DNA from: Agromyces terreus
Lineage (GTDB): Bacteria; Actinomycetota; Actinomycetes; Actinomycetales; Microbacteriaceae
Length of the DNA: 64,000 nt
Direction: 5' to 3'
NCBI RefSeq assembly: GCF_009749465.1
Contig: NZ_WBIS01000001.1
Coordinates: 744,001 to 808,000 of the forward strand
Under the pieces are notes generated by a model that was given only the letters and a program-made list of their open reading frames with translations, did no database searches and had not been told where the DNA came from. Position 1 is the stretch's first letter. Every line of letters begins with the position of its first letter. The position numbers and the translations under genes are program-made. This document shows, piece after piece, positions 22,176 to 30,947 of the stretch.

Positions 22176-22435
22176 AGACATTCGACGAACTCTTCGTCGA
22201 GCTCAGCGAGAAGGCCCGCACCCGTCCAGAGGGTTCCGGCACCGTGCGCGAGCTCGATGCGGGCGTGCACGCCATCGGCAAGAAGATCGTCGAGGAGGCG
22301 GCCGAGGTCTGGATGGCCGCCGAGTACCAGTCCGACGACGAGGCTGCGGAAGAGATCTCGCAGCTGCTCTACCACCTCCAGGTGCTGATGCTGGCGAAGG
22401 GCCTCGCCCCGGCCGACGTGTACCGACATCTCTGA
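22172..22435 (+). CDS. hisE: Phosphoribosyl-ATP pyrophosphatase
   Basis: HisE (87 aa) hydrolyses PR-ATP to PR-AMP, the second histidine step. It is an all-alpha MazG-type fold with the metal-binding pattern [14 protein letters not shown] and a second helix [19 protein letters not shown]. In this organism it is separate from HisI, which is encoded at 24102. The start is GTG 22172, directly behind a -10 box. Confidence 0.94.
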   Translation: MKTFDELFVELSEKARTRPEGSGTVRELDAGVHAIGKKIVEEAAEVWMAAEYQSDDEAAEEISQLLYHLQVLMLAKGLAPADVYRHL

Positions 22436-22497
22436 TCGCGCACCCGCCCGTCAGACCGTCGACCACACGCCGTACCGCCGAGACCAGGAGGCATCAC

Positions 22498-23337
22498 ATG
22501 CTTCGAATCGCCGTGCCCAACAAGGGCTCGTTGTCAGAGACCGCCGCCCAGATGCTCTGGGAGGCCGGGTACACCGGCCGACGCGACCCCCGCGACCTGC
22601 ACACCGCCGACCCGCGCAACGGGGTCGAGTTCTTCTACCTCCGTCCGCGTGACATCGCCACCTACGTGGGATCGGGCGCCCTCGACGTCGGCATCACCGG
22701 GCGGGACCTCCTGCTCGATTCCGGCTCGGACGCGGTCGAGATCGCCCCGCTCGGGTTCGGGGACTCCACCTTCCGGTTCGCCGGACCGGCCGGCCGCTAC
22801 GCCGAGCTCGCCGACCTGCAGGGAGTGCGGGTCGCGACGAGCTACCCGGGCCTCGTCGGTGCGTTCCTCGCCGGCCACGGGGTCACCGCCGAGCTCGTGA
22901 AGCTCGACGGCGCGGTCGAATCGGCCGTGCGGCTCGGCGTGGCCGACGCGGTCGCCGACGTCGTCTCGACCGGGGCCACGCTCCGTCAGGCGGGCCTCGA
23001 GATCTTCGGCCCCGTCATCCTCGAGTCGGAGGCCGTGCTGATCGGCTCCGGCGTCGAACGCTCCGGAGCCGACACGCTGCTCCGGCGCCTGCAGGGCGTG
23101 CTCGTCGCGCGCCAGTTCGTGCTCCTCGACTACGACGTGCCGGTCGAGCACCTCGAGGCCGCGACCGCGGCCGCGCCCGGCTTCGAGTCGCCCACGGTGT
23201 CCCCCCTCCACGATCCCGAGTGGGTGGCCGTGCGCGTGATGATCCCGCGCGCCGACATGAACCAGGTGATGGACGAGCTGTACTCGCTCGGCGCGCGGGC
23301 GATCCTCGTGAGCGCGATCCACGCCGCGCGGCTGTAG
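22498..23337 (+). CDS. hisG: ATP phosphoribosyltransferase (long form)
   Basis: HisG (279 aa) commits ATP and PRPP to histidine synthesis. Length and the C-terminal ACT-like regulatory domain (about residues 205-279, ending [21 protein letters not shown]) mark the long hexameric form, which is inhibited by histidine and does not need HisZ. The N terminus [19 protein letters not shown] and the PRPP loop region [19 protein letters not shown] are clear. The ATG at 22498 has AGGAGG 9 bases upstream. Confidence 0.95.
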   Translation: MLRIAVPNKGSLSETAAQMLWEAGYTGRRDPRDLHTADPRNGVEFFYLRPRDIATYVGSGALDVGITGRDLLLDSGSDAVEIAPLGFGDSTFRFAGPAGRYAELADLQGVRVATSYPGLVGAFLAGHGVTAELVKLDGAVESAVRLGVADAVADVVSTGATLRQAGLEIFGPVILESEAVLIGSGVERSGADTLLRRLQGVLVARQFVLLDYDVPVEHLEAATAAAPGFESPTVSPLHDPEWVAVRVMIPRADMNQVMDELYSLGARAILVSAIHAARL

Positions 23338-23343
23338 GTCGCG

Positions 23344-24105
23344 ATGTCCGTCGCGATCCGGGTCATCCCGTGCCTCGACGTCGCCTCCGGGCGGGTCGTC
23401 AAGGGCGTCAACTTCGAGAACCTGCGCGATGCCGGGGATCCCGTCGAACTCGCCGCCCGCTACGGCGAGCAGGGAGCCGACGAGCTCACGTTCCTCGACG
23501 TCACCGCGACGGTCGACGATCGCTCGACCACCTACGAGATGGTCCAGCGCGTCGCCGAACAGGTGTTCATCCCGCTCACGGTCGGCGGCGGGGTTCGATC
23601 GAACGAGGACGTCGCCAGGCTGCTCGGGCACGGCGCCGACAAGATCGGCGTCAACAGCGCGGCCATCGCTCGACCGGCGCTCATCGGCGAGATCGCCGAC
23701 CGGTTCGGCGCCCAGGTGCTCGTGCTCTCGCTCGACGTCAAGCGGTCCCGGCGCACGCCGTCGGGGTTCGTGGTGACCACCCACGGCGGACGCACCGAGA
23801 CCGATCTCGACGCGCTCGAGTGGGCCGCGCAGGCGATCGAGCTCGGCGCGGGCGAACTGCTCGTGAACTCCATCGACGCCGACGGCACCAAGCGCGGGTT
23901 CGACCTCGAGCTCACCGCCCTGATGCGCGGACGCTCGAGCGTGCCGGTGATCGCATCCGGCGGGGCAGGCGCGGTCGAGCACTTCGCACCGGCCGTCGCC
24001 GCCGGTGCCGACGCGGTGCTCGCGGCATCCGTGTTCCACAATGGGGAGATGACCATCGCCGAAGTGAAGCACGCGCTGGCCGCCGACGGACGGATCGTGC
24101 GGTGA
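23344..24105 (+). CDS. hisF: Imidazole glycerol phosphate synthase, cyclase subunit
   Basis: HisF (253 aa) uses ammonia from HisH to form IGP and AICAR. The two catalytic aspartates lie in [15 protein letters not shown] (residue 11) and [10 protein letters not shown]. The phosphate sites [10 protein letters not shown] and [10 protein letters not shown] are present. hisH and hisA are not in this window, so the his pathway is split. The stop overlaps hisI by 4 bases. Confidence 0.95.
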   Translation: MSVAIRVIPCLDVASGRVVKGVNFENLRDAGDPVELAARYGEQGADELTFLDVTATVDDRSTTYEMVQRVAEQVFIPLTVGGGVRSNEDVARLLGHGADKIGVNSAAIARPALIGEIADRFGAQVLVLSLDVKRSRRTPSGFVVTTHGGRTETDLDALEWAAQAIELGAGELLVNSIDADGTKRGFDLELTALMRGRSSVPVIASGGAGAVEHFAPAVAAGADAVLAASVFHNGEMTIAEVKHALAADGRIVR

Positions 24106-24464
24106 GCGCCGTCGAGGCGGCGCTCGATCGCGCCGCGTTCAACGCCGACGGGCTGCTCCCGGCGATCATCCAGCAGGAGGGCAGCGCCGAGGTGCTGATG
24201 CTCGGCTGGATGGACCGCGAGGCGATGCGCCGCACCCTCACCGAGGGGCGCGTCACCTTCTGGTCGCGTTCGCGGCAGGAGTACTGGCGCAAGGGCGACA
24301 CCTCCGGCCACGCGCAGTACGTCCGCAGTGCTGCGCTCGACTGCGACGCCGACACCCTCCTCGTGACCGTCGAGCAGGTCGGGGTCGCGTGCCACACGGG
24401 CACGAGGACCTGTTTCACGGGCGACCCCCTCGAGGTCGTCCAGGGCTTGCCGCCCGCCGACTGA
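24102..24464 (+). CDS. hisI: Phosphoribosyl-AMP cyclohydrolase
   Basis: HisI (120 aa) opens the purine ring of PR-AMP. The metal-binding set is visible as [12 protein letters not shown] and [13 protein letters not shown], together with [18 protein letters not shown], which is typical of the family. The GTG at 24102 overlaps the hisF stop. trpE begins only 12 bases after its stop, which joins the his and trp blocks. Confidence 0.95.
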   Translation: MSAVEAALDRAAFNADGLLPAIIQQEGSAEVLMLGWMDREAMRRTLTEGRVTFWSRSRQEYWRKGDTSGHAQYVRSAALDCDADTLLVTVEQVGVACHTGTRTCFTGDPLEVVQGLPPAD

Positions 24465-24476
24465 CGAGGAGCGCGA

Positions 24477-25997
24477 GTGCCCGCCACCACCACCTTCGAC
24501 GAGTTCACGGCCCTGCTCCCGGGGCGCCGTGTGGTGCCCGTCGTCCGCGAGCTCTTCGCCGACGGCGAGACGCCCGTCGGCATCTACCGCAAACTCGCGA
24601 AGGGTCGCTCGGGCACCTTCCTGCTCGAGTCCGCCGAGCAGGGCGGCATCTGGTCGCGGTACTCCTTCGTCGGCGTCCGCTCGTACGGCGTGCTCAGCGA
24701 GCTCGACGGGCGCGTCCAGTGGCAGGACCATGGTCTCGACGAGCGGCGCGCGCTCGGCGATGCGGCGTCGCTCGCGCCGCTCGCGGCGCTCGAGGCCCTG
24801 TACGAGCGTTGGCGTTCCGACGATGTTCCCGGCGCTGCACCGCTCATGGGCGGTCTCGTCGGATTCATCGGCTGGGAGGCCATCCGGCAGATCGAGCATC
24901 TGCCGAATCGTCCGCCCGCCGACTTCGACGTGCCCGGACAGGCGTTCTGCTTCGTCTCCGAGCTGGCGGTCATCGATCACCGCACCGGCACCGTCCAGCT
25001 CGTGGCATCCGTGCTCAACGACGGCGTGGACGAGCCCGACGCGATGTGGGTGGCCGCGCAGGAGCGACTCGACCGCATGCAGCGCGATCTCGCGCGCCCC
25101 GCCGAGGCATGGCTCGCCGAGATCGACCTCGACACGCAGCCCGCGCCCTCGCACCGGACCGAGAAGGCGGACTTCCTCGACGCCGTCGAGCGCTCGCGCG
25201 AGTACGTCAGGGAGGGCGACGTCTTCCAGGTCGTCGTGTCCCAGCGGTTCGACCAGCCGACGAGCGCGGATCCGGTCGACGTGTACCGGGTGCTCCGAGC
25301 GCTCAATCCGAGCCCGTACATGTACTTCCTCCACCTCACGGACGCGAACGGCGAACCGTTCCACATCGTCGGATCGTCGCCCGAGGCGCTCGTCAAGGTG
25401 CAGCACGGTCGCGTGTTCACCCACCCGATCGCCGGGTCGAAGCCCCGCGGCGACACGCCCGAGGCCGATGCCGATTTCGAGGCGGAGCTCGTCGCGGACC
25501 CCAAGGAGCAGGCGGAGCATCTCATGCTCGTCGATCTCGCACGCAACGACCTGGCGAAGGTGTGCGTCGCGGGCTCGGTCGAGGTGACCGAGTTCATGCG
25601 CGTCGAGCGGTTCAGCCACATCATGCACCTGGTCTCGTCGGTCGAGGGCGACCTGTCGCCCGGCGCCAACGCGGTCGACGTCTTCCGGGCCGCCTTCCCC
25701 GCGGGCACTCTCTCGGGCGCGCCGAAGCCCAGGGCGCTCGAGATCATCGACGAGCTCGAGCCCGCTCAGCGCGGCGTCTACGGGGGCGTGGTCGGATACT
25801 TCGGCTTCGGCGGCGATGCCGACCTCGCGATCGCCATCCGCACCGCGACGATCTCCGACGGCGTCGCCAGGGTGCAGGCCGGAGCCGGGCTGGTCGCGGA
25901 CTCCGTCGCCGAGTCCGAGTTCCAGGAATCGCAGAACAAGGCGGCGGCGCCCCTCCGTGCCGTGGCCATTGCCGACGCCATGCGGCGGGTGCCGTGA
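24477..25997 (+). CDS. trpE: Anthranilate synthase component I
   Basis: TrpE (506 aa) converts chorismate to anthranilate with ammonia from TrpG. The N-terminal tryptophan-sensing motif region reads LLESAEQGGIWSRYSFVG. The chorismate-binding core has HPIAGSKPRGDTPEAD, DLARNDLAKV, FSHIMHLVSSVEG and FPAGTLSGAPKPRALEIIDE. GTG start at 24477 with GAGGAG upstream. Only 12 bases separate it from hisI, too few for a leader peptide or attenuator. trpG and trpD are not in the window. Confidence 0.95.
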   Translation: MPATTTFDEFTALLPGRRVVPVVRELFADGETPVGIYRKLAKGRSGTFLLESAEQGGIWSRYSFVGVRSYGVLSELDGRVQWQDHGLDERRALGDAASLAPLAALEALYERWRSDDVPGAAPLMGGLVGFIGWEAIRQIEHLPNRPPADFDVPGQAFCFVSELAVIDHRTGTVQLVASVLNDGVDEPDAMWVAAQERLDRMQRDLARPAEAWLAEIDLDTQPAPSHRTEKADFLDAVERSREYVREGDVFQVVVSQRFDQPTSADPVDVYRVLRALNPSPYMYFLHLTDANGEPFHIVGSSPEALVKVQHGRVFTHPIAGSKPRGDTPEADADFEAELVADPKEQAEHLMLVDLARNDLAKVCVAGSVEVTEFMRVERFSHIMHLVSSVEGDLSPGANAVDVFRAAFPAGTLSGAPKPRALEIIDELEPAQRGVYGGVVGYFGFGGDADLAIAIRTATISDGVARVQAGAGLVADSVAESEFQESQNKAAAPLRAVAIADAMRRVP

Positions 25998-26740
25998 ACG
26001 GCCGTCGCCTCAAGTCCCTCGCCCTCGTCGCGGGGCTGATCGGGTCCGGCCTCGCCCTGCTCGCCTGGAGCCAGACCTGGTTCGACCTCCGGCTCTCGGG
26101 TCAGAACGCACAGGCCTCGCTCGACGTCATCGAGGTCGGCGGCGCGGTCGCCTCGCCCGCGATGGCCGCACTCGGCCTCGCCGGGCTCGCCCTCGTCGCC
26201 GCCCTGGCGATCGCGGGGCCCTTCCTGCGGGTCGTGCTCGCGATCCTCCAGATCCTCTTGGGCGGTTCCGTCGTGCTGGCCGGCGCGCTCGCGCTCGGCG
26301 ATCCGGTCGGCGCCGTCGCACCGGCCGTGACGGATGCCACGGGGGTCGCGGGTTCCGCGCCGACGGCCGCCCTCGTGGCATCCGCGGATCCGACCCTCTG
26401 GCCCGCCGCGGCCATGCTCGGCGGGGTGCTCGTGGTGGCGGCCGGCCTCGTCGCGCTGATCACCGCACGTCGTTGGCCGGGTTCGTCGCGCCGCTACTCC
26501 GCGGTCGGCCTCGCCGACGCCGAGACGGGGGCGCCCACGTCCGTCGACGAGGCGGCGATCCCGGTCGCCGACGCGCGCCGACAGGTGTCCGATCGCGCCG
26601 TGGACGCGTGGGACGAGCTCAGCCGCGGCGACGATCCCACGAACGCCGACGCCGACGCCGACGGAGTCGCCGCGCCGGCACCCGACGAGGGCGGTGACGG
26701 GCCCGCCGCCCGCGAAGGCCATGACGACCCCAGCCGCTAG
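25994..26740 (+). CDS. Trp-operon-associated membrane protein
   Basis: This 248-aa protein has four predicted transmembrane segments, at about residues 7-25, 50-75, 78-95 and 137-160. The segment SQTWFDLRL follows the first helix. A hydrophilic acidic tail covers the last ~75 residues. It matches the actinobacterial family of tryptophan-biosynthesis-associated membrane proteins (TIGR02234 type) by position and pattern. Function is unknown; a role in tryptophan or precursor transport is only a guess. GTG start overlaps trpE by 4 bases. Confidence 0.8.
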   Translation: MNGRRLKSLALVAGLIGSGLALLAWSQTWFDLRLSGQNAQASLDVIEVGGAVASPAMAALGLAGLALVAALAIAGPFLRVVLAILQILLGGSVVLAGALALGDPVGAVAPAVTDATGVAGSAPTAALVASADPTLWPAAAMLGGVLVVAAGLVALITARRWPGSSRRYSAVGLADAETGAPTSVDEAAIPVADARRQVSDRAVDAWDELSRGDDPTNADADADGVAAPAPDEGGDGPAAREGHDDPSR

Positions 26741-26743
26741 ACT
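26738..26743 (+). promoter_or_regulatory. -10 box TAGACT before the HGxxPAAW gene
   Basis: TAGACT overlaps the stop of the membrane-protein gene. It gives a short ~25-nt leader containing GAAGGAG 5 bases before the ATG at 26775. It would let the small protein and trpCBA be transcribed from inside the operon. Confidence 0.5.
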
Positions 26744-26774
26744 TGCGGCGACCCCCAAGCAACGAAGGAGCAAC

Positions 26775-27005
26775 ATGAGCACTGAGACCGCAGATCCCGG
26801 CCACGGACACTCGCCCGCGGCGTGGACGGCCGTCGTCATCATGCTCGTCGGCTTCACGATCGGCACGTTCGCCTTCTGGTTCGAGCTCGCCTGGCTCGTG
26901 TGGGCGTCGGCCGGCATCGTCGTGATCGGGCTCATCGTCGGTTGGCTCCTCGGCCGGGCCGGCTACGGCGTCGGCGGCGACAAGGTCGCCTCGAAGGCGC
27001 ACTGA
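26775..27005 (+). CDS. HGxxPAAW-family small membrane protein
   Basis: This 76-aa protein carries the motif HGHSPAAW at residues 11-18, followed by two hydrophobic helices (about 19-38 and 41-62) and a short basic end. It belongs to the actinobacterial HGxxPAAW family, found next to trpC. Function unknown. The ATG at 26775 is preceded by GAAGGAG; upstream in-frame codons belong to the neighbour's end. Constant linkage to trp genes suggests a link to tryptophan synthesis, but nothing in the sequence shows it. Confidence 0.82.
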   Translation: MSTETADPGHGHSPAAWTAVVIMLVGFTIGTFAFWFELAWLVWASAGIVVIGLIVGWLLGRAGYGVGGDKVASKAH

Positions 27006-27008
27006 CAC

Positions 27009-27779
27009 GTGCTCTCCGACCTGACGGCCAACTCGGTCGCCGATGCTCTCGCGCGCCGTGATCGCCGTCCGCTCGACGTGGTCGAGCGGACGGCGCTCGA
27101 TCGCGCCCCGGCCCTCGACGCCCTCGAGGCGCTCCGTCCGGCCGGCCGCGTGAAGGTGATCGCCGAGATCAAGCGGGCGAGCCCCTCACGCGGTTCGCTC
27201 GCGAGCATCGACGATCCCGCCGCGCTCGCACGCCTCTACGAACTCGGCGGCGCGAGCGCGATCAGCGTGCTCACCGAGGAGCGCAAGTTCAAGGGCAGCC
27301 TCGACGATCTCGAGGCGGTGCGTGCAGCCGTGGCGATCCCGGTGCTCCGAAAGGATTTCATCGCGACGCCCTATCAGGTGTTCGAGGCCAGGGCGGCCGG
27401 TGCCGACCTCGTGCTGCTCATCGTCGCCGCGCTCGACGACCGCACGCTGCGCGAGCTGTTCGAGCTCGTCGGCTCGCTCGGCATGACCGCGCTCGTCGAG
27501 ACCCACTCGGCCGACGAACTCGAACGCGCCAAGGCGATCGGCGCGCGGCTCATCGGCGTCAACGCCCGCGATCTCTCGACGTTCGAGCTCGATCGCGACC
27601 TGTTCGGCCGGCTCGCCGACCGATTCCCCTCAGATGCCATCCGCGTGGCCGAGTCCGCGGTGCTGTCCGCGGCGGATGTCGCGCACTACCGTTCGGCCGG
27701 CGCCGACGCCGTCCTCGTGGGCGAGGCGCTCGTGACCGGCGATCCGATGGCCAACCTCTCAGCTTTCCTGGCGGTGTGA
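27009..27779 (+). CDS. trpC: Indole-3-glycerol phosphate synthase
   Basis: TrpC (256 aa) closes the indole ring of CdRP. Signatures are [15 protein letters not shown] with the catalytic lysine, [23 protein letters not shown] and [14 protein letters not shown], all in TIM-barrel order. It is monofunctional with no fused TrpF. GTG start at 27009, 3 bases after the small membrane protein. The stop is 1 base before trpB. Confidence 0.95.
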   Translation: MLSDLTANSVADALARRDRRPLDVVERTALDRAPALDALEALRPAGRVKVIAEIKRASPSRGSLASIDDPAALARLYELGGASAISVLTEERKFKGSLDDLEAVRAAVAIPVLRKDFIATPYQVFEARAAGADLVLLIVAALDDRTLRELFELVGSLGMTALVETHSADELERAKAIGARLIGVNARDLSTFELDRDLFGRLADRFPSDAIRVAESAVLSAADVAHYRSAGADAVLVGEALVTGDPMANLSAFLAV

Positions 27780-27780
27780 C

Positions 27781-28989
27781 ATGGCGCTCAGAGCGCAGAC
27801 CGGTCCGTACTTCGGCGACTTCGGCGGGCGATTCGTGCCCGAGTCCCTGATCGCCGCGCTCGACGAGCTCGGCGAGGCCTACGACCTCGCGAAGGCCGAC
27901 CCCGCCTTCGCGGAGGAACTGGCCGAGCTGGGCCGCAGCTACACGGGTCGGCCCTCGATCATCACCGAGGTGCCGCGCTTCGCCGCGCACGGCGGTGGTG
28001 CCCGCATCATCCTGAAGCGCGAAGACCTGAACCACACGGGCTCGCACAAGATCAACAACGTGCTCGGCCAGGCCCTGCTCACCAAGCGCATCGGCAAGAC
28101 GCGTGTGATCGCCGAGACGGGCGCGGGCCAGCACGGCGTGGCCACCGCCACCGCCGCAGCCCTGTTCGATCTCGACTGCACGATCTACATGGGCGAGGTC
28201 GACACCGAGCGTCAGGCGCTGAACGTCGCGCGCATGCGCCTGCTCGGCGCAGAGGTGATCGCCGTCAAGAGCGGCTCGCGCACCCTGAAGGACGCGATCA
28301 ACGACGCCATGCGCGACTGGGTCACCAACGTCGAGACGACCAACTACATCTTCGGAACCGTCGCCGGCCCGCACCCGTTCCCCGAGATGGTCCGCGACTT
28401 CCAGAAGATCATCGGCGAAGAGGCACGGCAGCAGGTGCTCGACCTGACGGGCTCGCTCCCGACCGCGGTCGTCGCCTGCGTCGGCGGCGGGTCCAACGCC
28501 ATCGGGCTCTTCCATGCGTTCCTCGACGACGCCGACGTCAAGATCGTCGGTTTCGAGGCAGGCGGCGAGGGGGCGGAGACCCCCCGTCATGCTGCGACGA
28601 TCACCAAGGGCCGCCCGGGCGTGCTCCACGGCGCGAAGAGCTACATGCTCCAAGACGAAGACGGCCAGACGATCGAGTCCCACTCGATCTCGGCGGGTCT
28701 CGACTACCCCGGGGTCGGCCCCGAGCACTCCTGGCTGGCCTCCATCGGACGGGCCGAATACCGACCGGTCACCGACGACGCGGCGATGCAGGCGCTCCGA
28801 CTGCTGACCCGGACCGAGGGCATCATCCCCGCGATCGAGTCGGCCCACGCCCTCGCCGGGGCCCTCGAACTCGCCCGCGAGCTCGGGCCGGAGGCCACGA
28901 TCCTCGTGAACCTCTCGGGCCGCGGCGACAAGGACATGGACACCGCCGCGAGGTACTTCGAGCTCTACGATCAGGAGAACCCCAAGTGA
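27781..28989 (+). CDS. trpB: Tryptophan synthase beta chain
   Basis: TrpB (402 aa) condenses indole and serine using PLP. The PLP lysine is in [15 protein letters not shown], the phosphate loop is [10 protein letters not shown], and [13 protein letters not shown] is present. It is a TrpB1-type chain that pairs with TrpA and has a normal N terminus ([12 protein letters not shown]). The ATG at 27781 directly follows the trpC stop; the end overlaps trpA by 4 bases. Confidence 0.96.
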   Translation: MALRAQTGPYFGDFGGRFVPESLIAALDELGEAYDLAKADPAFAEELAELGRSYTGRPSIITEVPRFAAHGGGARIILKREDLNHTGSHKINNVLGQALLTKRIGKTRVIAETGAGQHGVATATAAALFDLDCTIYMGEVDTERQALNVARMRLLGAEVIAVKSGSRTLKDAINDAMRDWVTNVETTNYIFGTVAGPHPFPEMVRDFQKIIGEEARQQVLDLTGSLPTAVVACVGGGSNAIGLFHAFLDDADVKIVGFEAGGEGAETPRHAATITKGRPGVLHGAKSYMLQDEDGQTIESHSISAGLDYPGVGPEHSWLASIGRAEYRPVTDDAAMQALRLLTRTEGIIPAIESAHALAGALELARELGPEATILVNLSGRGDKDMDTAARYFELYDQENPK

Positions 28990-29771
28990 GCACCGTCGCG
29001 CCCGTCATCGCCCGACGCAACGCCGAGGCGAACGGCGCCCTGATCGGATATCTCCCCGTCGGGTTCCCCACGCTCGACGAAAGCGTCGAAGCCGCGGTCG
29101 CGCTCGTCGAGAACGGCGTCGACGTCCTCGAACTCGGGCTGCCCTACTCGGATCCCGTCATGGACGGCCCCGTCATCCAGGCGGCGACCCAGCAGGCGCT
29201 CGCGAACGGATTCCGGCTCTCGCACGGCTTCGAAGCCGTGCGGCGCATCACGGCGCGCGTCGATGCCCCGGTGCTGATCATGACCTACTGGAACCCCGTG
29301 GTGCAGTACGGGGTCGATCGGTTCGCCGACGACCTCGCGGCCGCCGGGGGAGCGGGGCTGATCACGCCCGACCTGATCCCCGACGAGGGCGCCGACTGGA
29401 TCGCGGCATCCGAGCGCACCGGCCTCGACCGGGTCTTCCTGGCCGCGCCCACCTCGACCGACGCACGGCTCGCGCAGACCGTCGAGGCGAGCCGCGGCTT
29501 CGTCTACGCGGTGTCGACCATGGGCATCACGGGCGCCCGCGCCGATGTCGATCAGGCGGCCCGCACCCTCGTCGGCCGCCTCGACGAAGCCGGTGCCGAG
29601 GCGAGCTGCGTGGGCGTGGGCATCTCCACGCCGGCGCAGGTCGCCGAAGTGCTCGGTTACGCGAAGGGCGCGATCGTCGGCTCAGCGCTCGTGCGCGCCC
29701 TCGCCGAGGGCGGCGTCGCCGCGGCGGGCGCGCTGGCCGCCGACCTCGCGCGCGGCACGCGTTCCGAGTGA
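28986..29771 (+). CDS. trpA: Tryptophan synthase alpha chain
   Basis: TrpA (261 aa) splits indole-3-glycerol phosphate and channels indole to TrpB. The catalytic glutamate and aspartate lie in [19 protein letters not shown]. The substrate loop follows at [13 protein letters not shown], and the phosphate site is [14 protein letters not shown] start overlaps the trpB stop, as usual for this alpha/beta pair. Confidence 0.95.
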   Translation: MSTVAPVIARRNAEANGALIGYLPVGFPTLDESVEAAVALVENGVDVLELGLPYSDPVMDGPVIQAATQQALANGFRLSHGFEAVRRITARVDAPVLIMTYWNPVVQYGVDRFADDLAAAGGAGLITPDLIPDEGADWIAASERTGLDRVFLAAPTSTDARLAQTVEASRGFVYAVSTMGITGARADVDQAARTLVGRLDEAGAEASCVGVGISTPAQVAEVLGYAKGAIVGSALVRALAEGGVAAAGALAADLARGTRSE

Positions 29772-29827
29772 AGTACGCTGACTGAGGCCCGAGTGGCCGA
29801 AGCCCCCGAAGAAAGGCAGCAGTACGC

Positions 29828-30838
29828 GTGATCGCACCGCTGAGCATCCCGAGCCCGAGCCCCGAATGGCAGTCGTTCCAGATCCCCATGCCGTGGGGAG
29901 CGCTCACAATCCACACGTACGCGCTCTGCATCCTCGTGGGCATCCTCCTCGCCGTCATCGTGACCTCGCGCCGGCTCACCAAGCGCGGCGCCGAGCCCGG
30001 CATCGTGCTCGACATCGCGCTCTGGGCGGTGCCGCTCGGCATCATCGGGGCCCGGTTCTACCATGTGTTCACCCATCCGAACGACTACTTCTACGAGGGC
30101 GCGAACATCTGGAACCCGCTCCAGTACGGAGCGATCTGGAACATCTGGGAGGGCGGCAACGCCATCTACGGCGCCCTCATCGGCGGTGCCGTCGGCGTGC
30201 TCATCGGGTGCCGTCTGACCGGCATCCGATTCCTCTCCTTCGCCGACGCGCTCGCACCCGGACTCCTGCTCGCGCAGGCCGCCGGCCGCCTCGGCAACTG
30301 GTTCAACCACGAACTCTTCGGTGCCCCGACCGATCTGCCGTGGGGCCTCGAGATCTCCTCCGACAACGCGGCCTTCCCGGCCGGTCTGGCCGATGGCACG
30401 CTGTTCCACCCGACGTTCCTCTACGAGATCGTCTGGAACCTCGCGGGCGTGGTCGCGATCCTGCTGCTCGAACGCGCCTTCAACATGCGGTGGGGCCGGG
30501 CCTTCGCGGTCTACCTCATCTGGTACGGCACGGGCCGGGCATTCCTCGAGTCGATCCGCGTCGACCCGAGCGAGATGTTCCTCGGCATCCGGGTGAACGT
30601 CTGGGCCTCGTTCGCGGCGGTGCTCGTCGGCGTGATCATGCTGATCGTCCTCCGCTACCGCCACACGGGCGCCGAGCCGACCCCGTATGTCCCGGGCCGT
30701 GAATGGAAGGGCCCCGACGCTGCGCTAGACTCGGACGAAAATGAGTCTGACTCCGACTCTCTCGACAACGAGGTCGGGAGTGAGAACATCGAGGGCGAGA
30801 CCGCAGCCACAAGCTCGCGCGGGTCCACCACTCCATAG
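29828..30838 (+). CDS. lgt: Prolipoprotein diacylglyceryl transferase
   Basis: Lgt (336 aa) transfers diacylglycerol from phosphatidylglycerol to the lipobox cysteine of lipoproteins. It has about seven membrane helices. The Lgt signature is visible as GRLGNWFNHELFG, and the conserved stretch GGNAIYGALIGG precedes it. The last ~40 residues form a very acidic Ser/Asp/Glu-rich cytoplasmic tail that is not part of the core fold. The DNA encoding that tail also holds a candidate promoter for gltB. Start is GTG 29828, with GAAAGG upstream. It serves lipoproteins such as the DsbA-like protein at 3593. Confidence 0.94.
   Translation: MIAPLSIPSPSPEWQSFQIPMPWGALTIHTYALCILVGILLAVIVTSRRLTKRGAEPGIVLDIALWAVPLGIIGARFYHVFTHPNDYFYEGANIWNPLQYGAIWNIWEGGNAIYGALIGGAVGVLIGCRLTGIRFLSFADALAPGLLLAQAAGRLGNWFNHELFGAPTDLPWGLEISSDNAAFPAGLADGTLFHPTFLYEIVWNLAGVVAILLLERAFNMRWGRAFAVYLIWYGTGRAFLESIRVDPSEMFLGIRVNVWASFAAVLVGVIMLIVLRYRHTGAEPTPYVPGREWKGPDAALDSDENESDSDSLDNEVGSENIEGETAATSSRGSTTP
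30726..30731 (+). promoter_or_regulatory. Candidate -10 box TAGACT for gltB, inside the lgt 3' end
   Basis: TAGACT in the tail-coding part of lgt would start a transcript near 30738, giving a leader of about 210 nt before gltB. It also sits 9 bases before an ATG (30741) that opens a 63-codon ORF ending at 30932, just before gltB. Confidence 0.4.
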
Positions 30839-30862
30839 GGCCCTCAACCTTCGTTCTCCGAT

Positions 30863-30884
30863 GCGGCGCCGCACCTTGCGCCGC
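30863..30884 (+). terminator. Hairpin between lgt and gltB
   Basis: GCGGCGC (30863-30869) pairs with GCGCCGC (30878-30884) around an 8-base loop, 25 bases after the lgt stop. There is no T tract. It could end lgt transcripts or act as a leader structure of gltB; the sequence does not decide. Confidence 0.4.
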
Positions 30885-30947
30885 AAACTCTCTCCGCTGG
30901 GCCGACGTCGTCCCCCGCTGCCACCTAGTTGATGAGGACGGTCACAC

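Noticed and set aside
24465..24476. trp leader peptide or attenuator before trpE
   Set aside because: Only 12 bases separate hisI and trpE; there is no Trp-codon run and no terminator.
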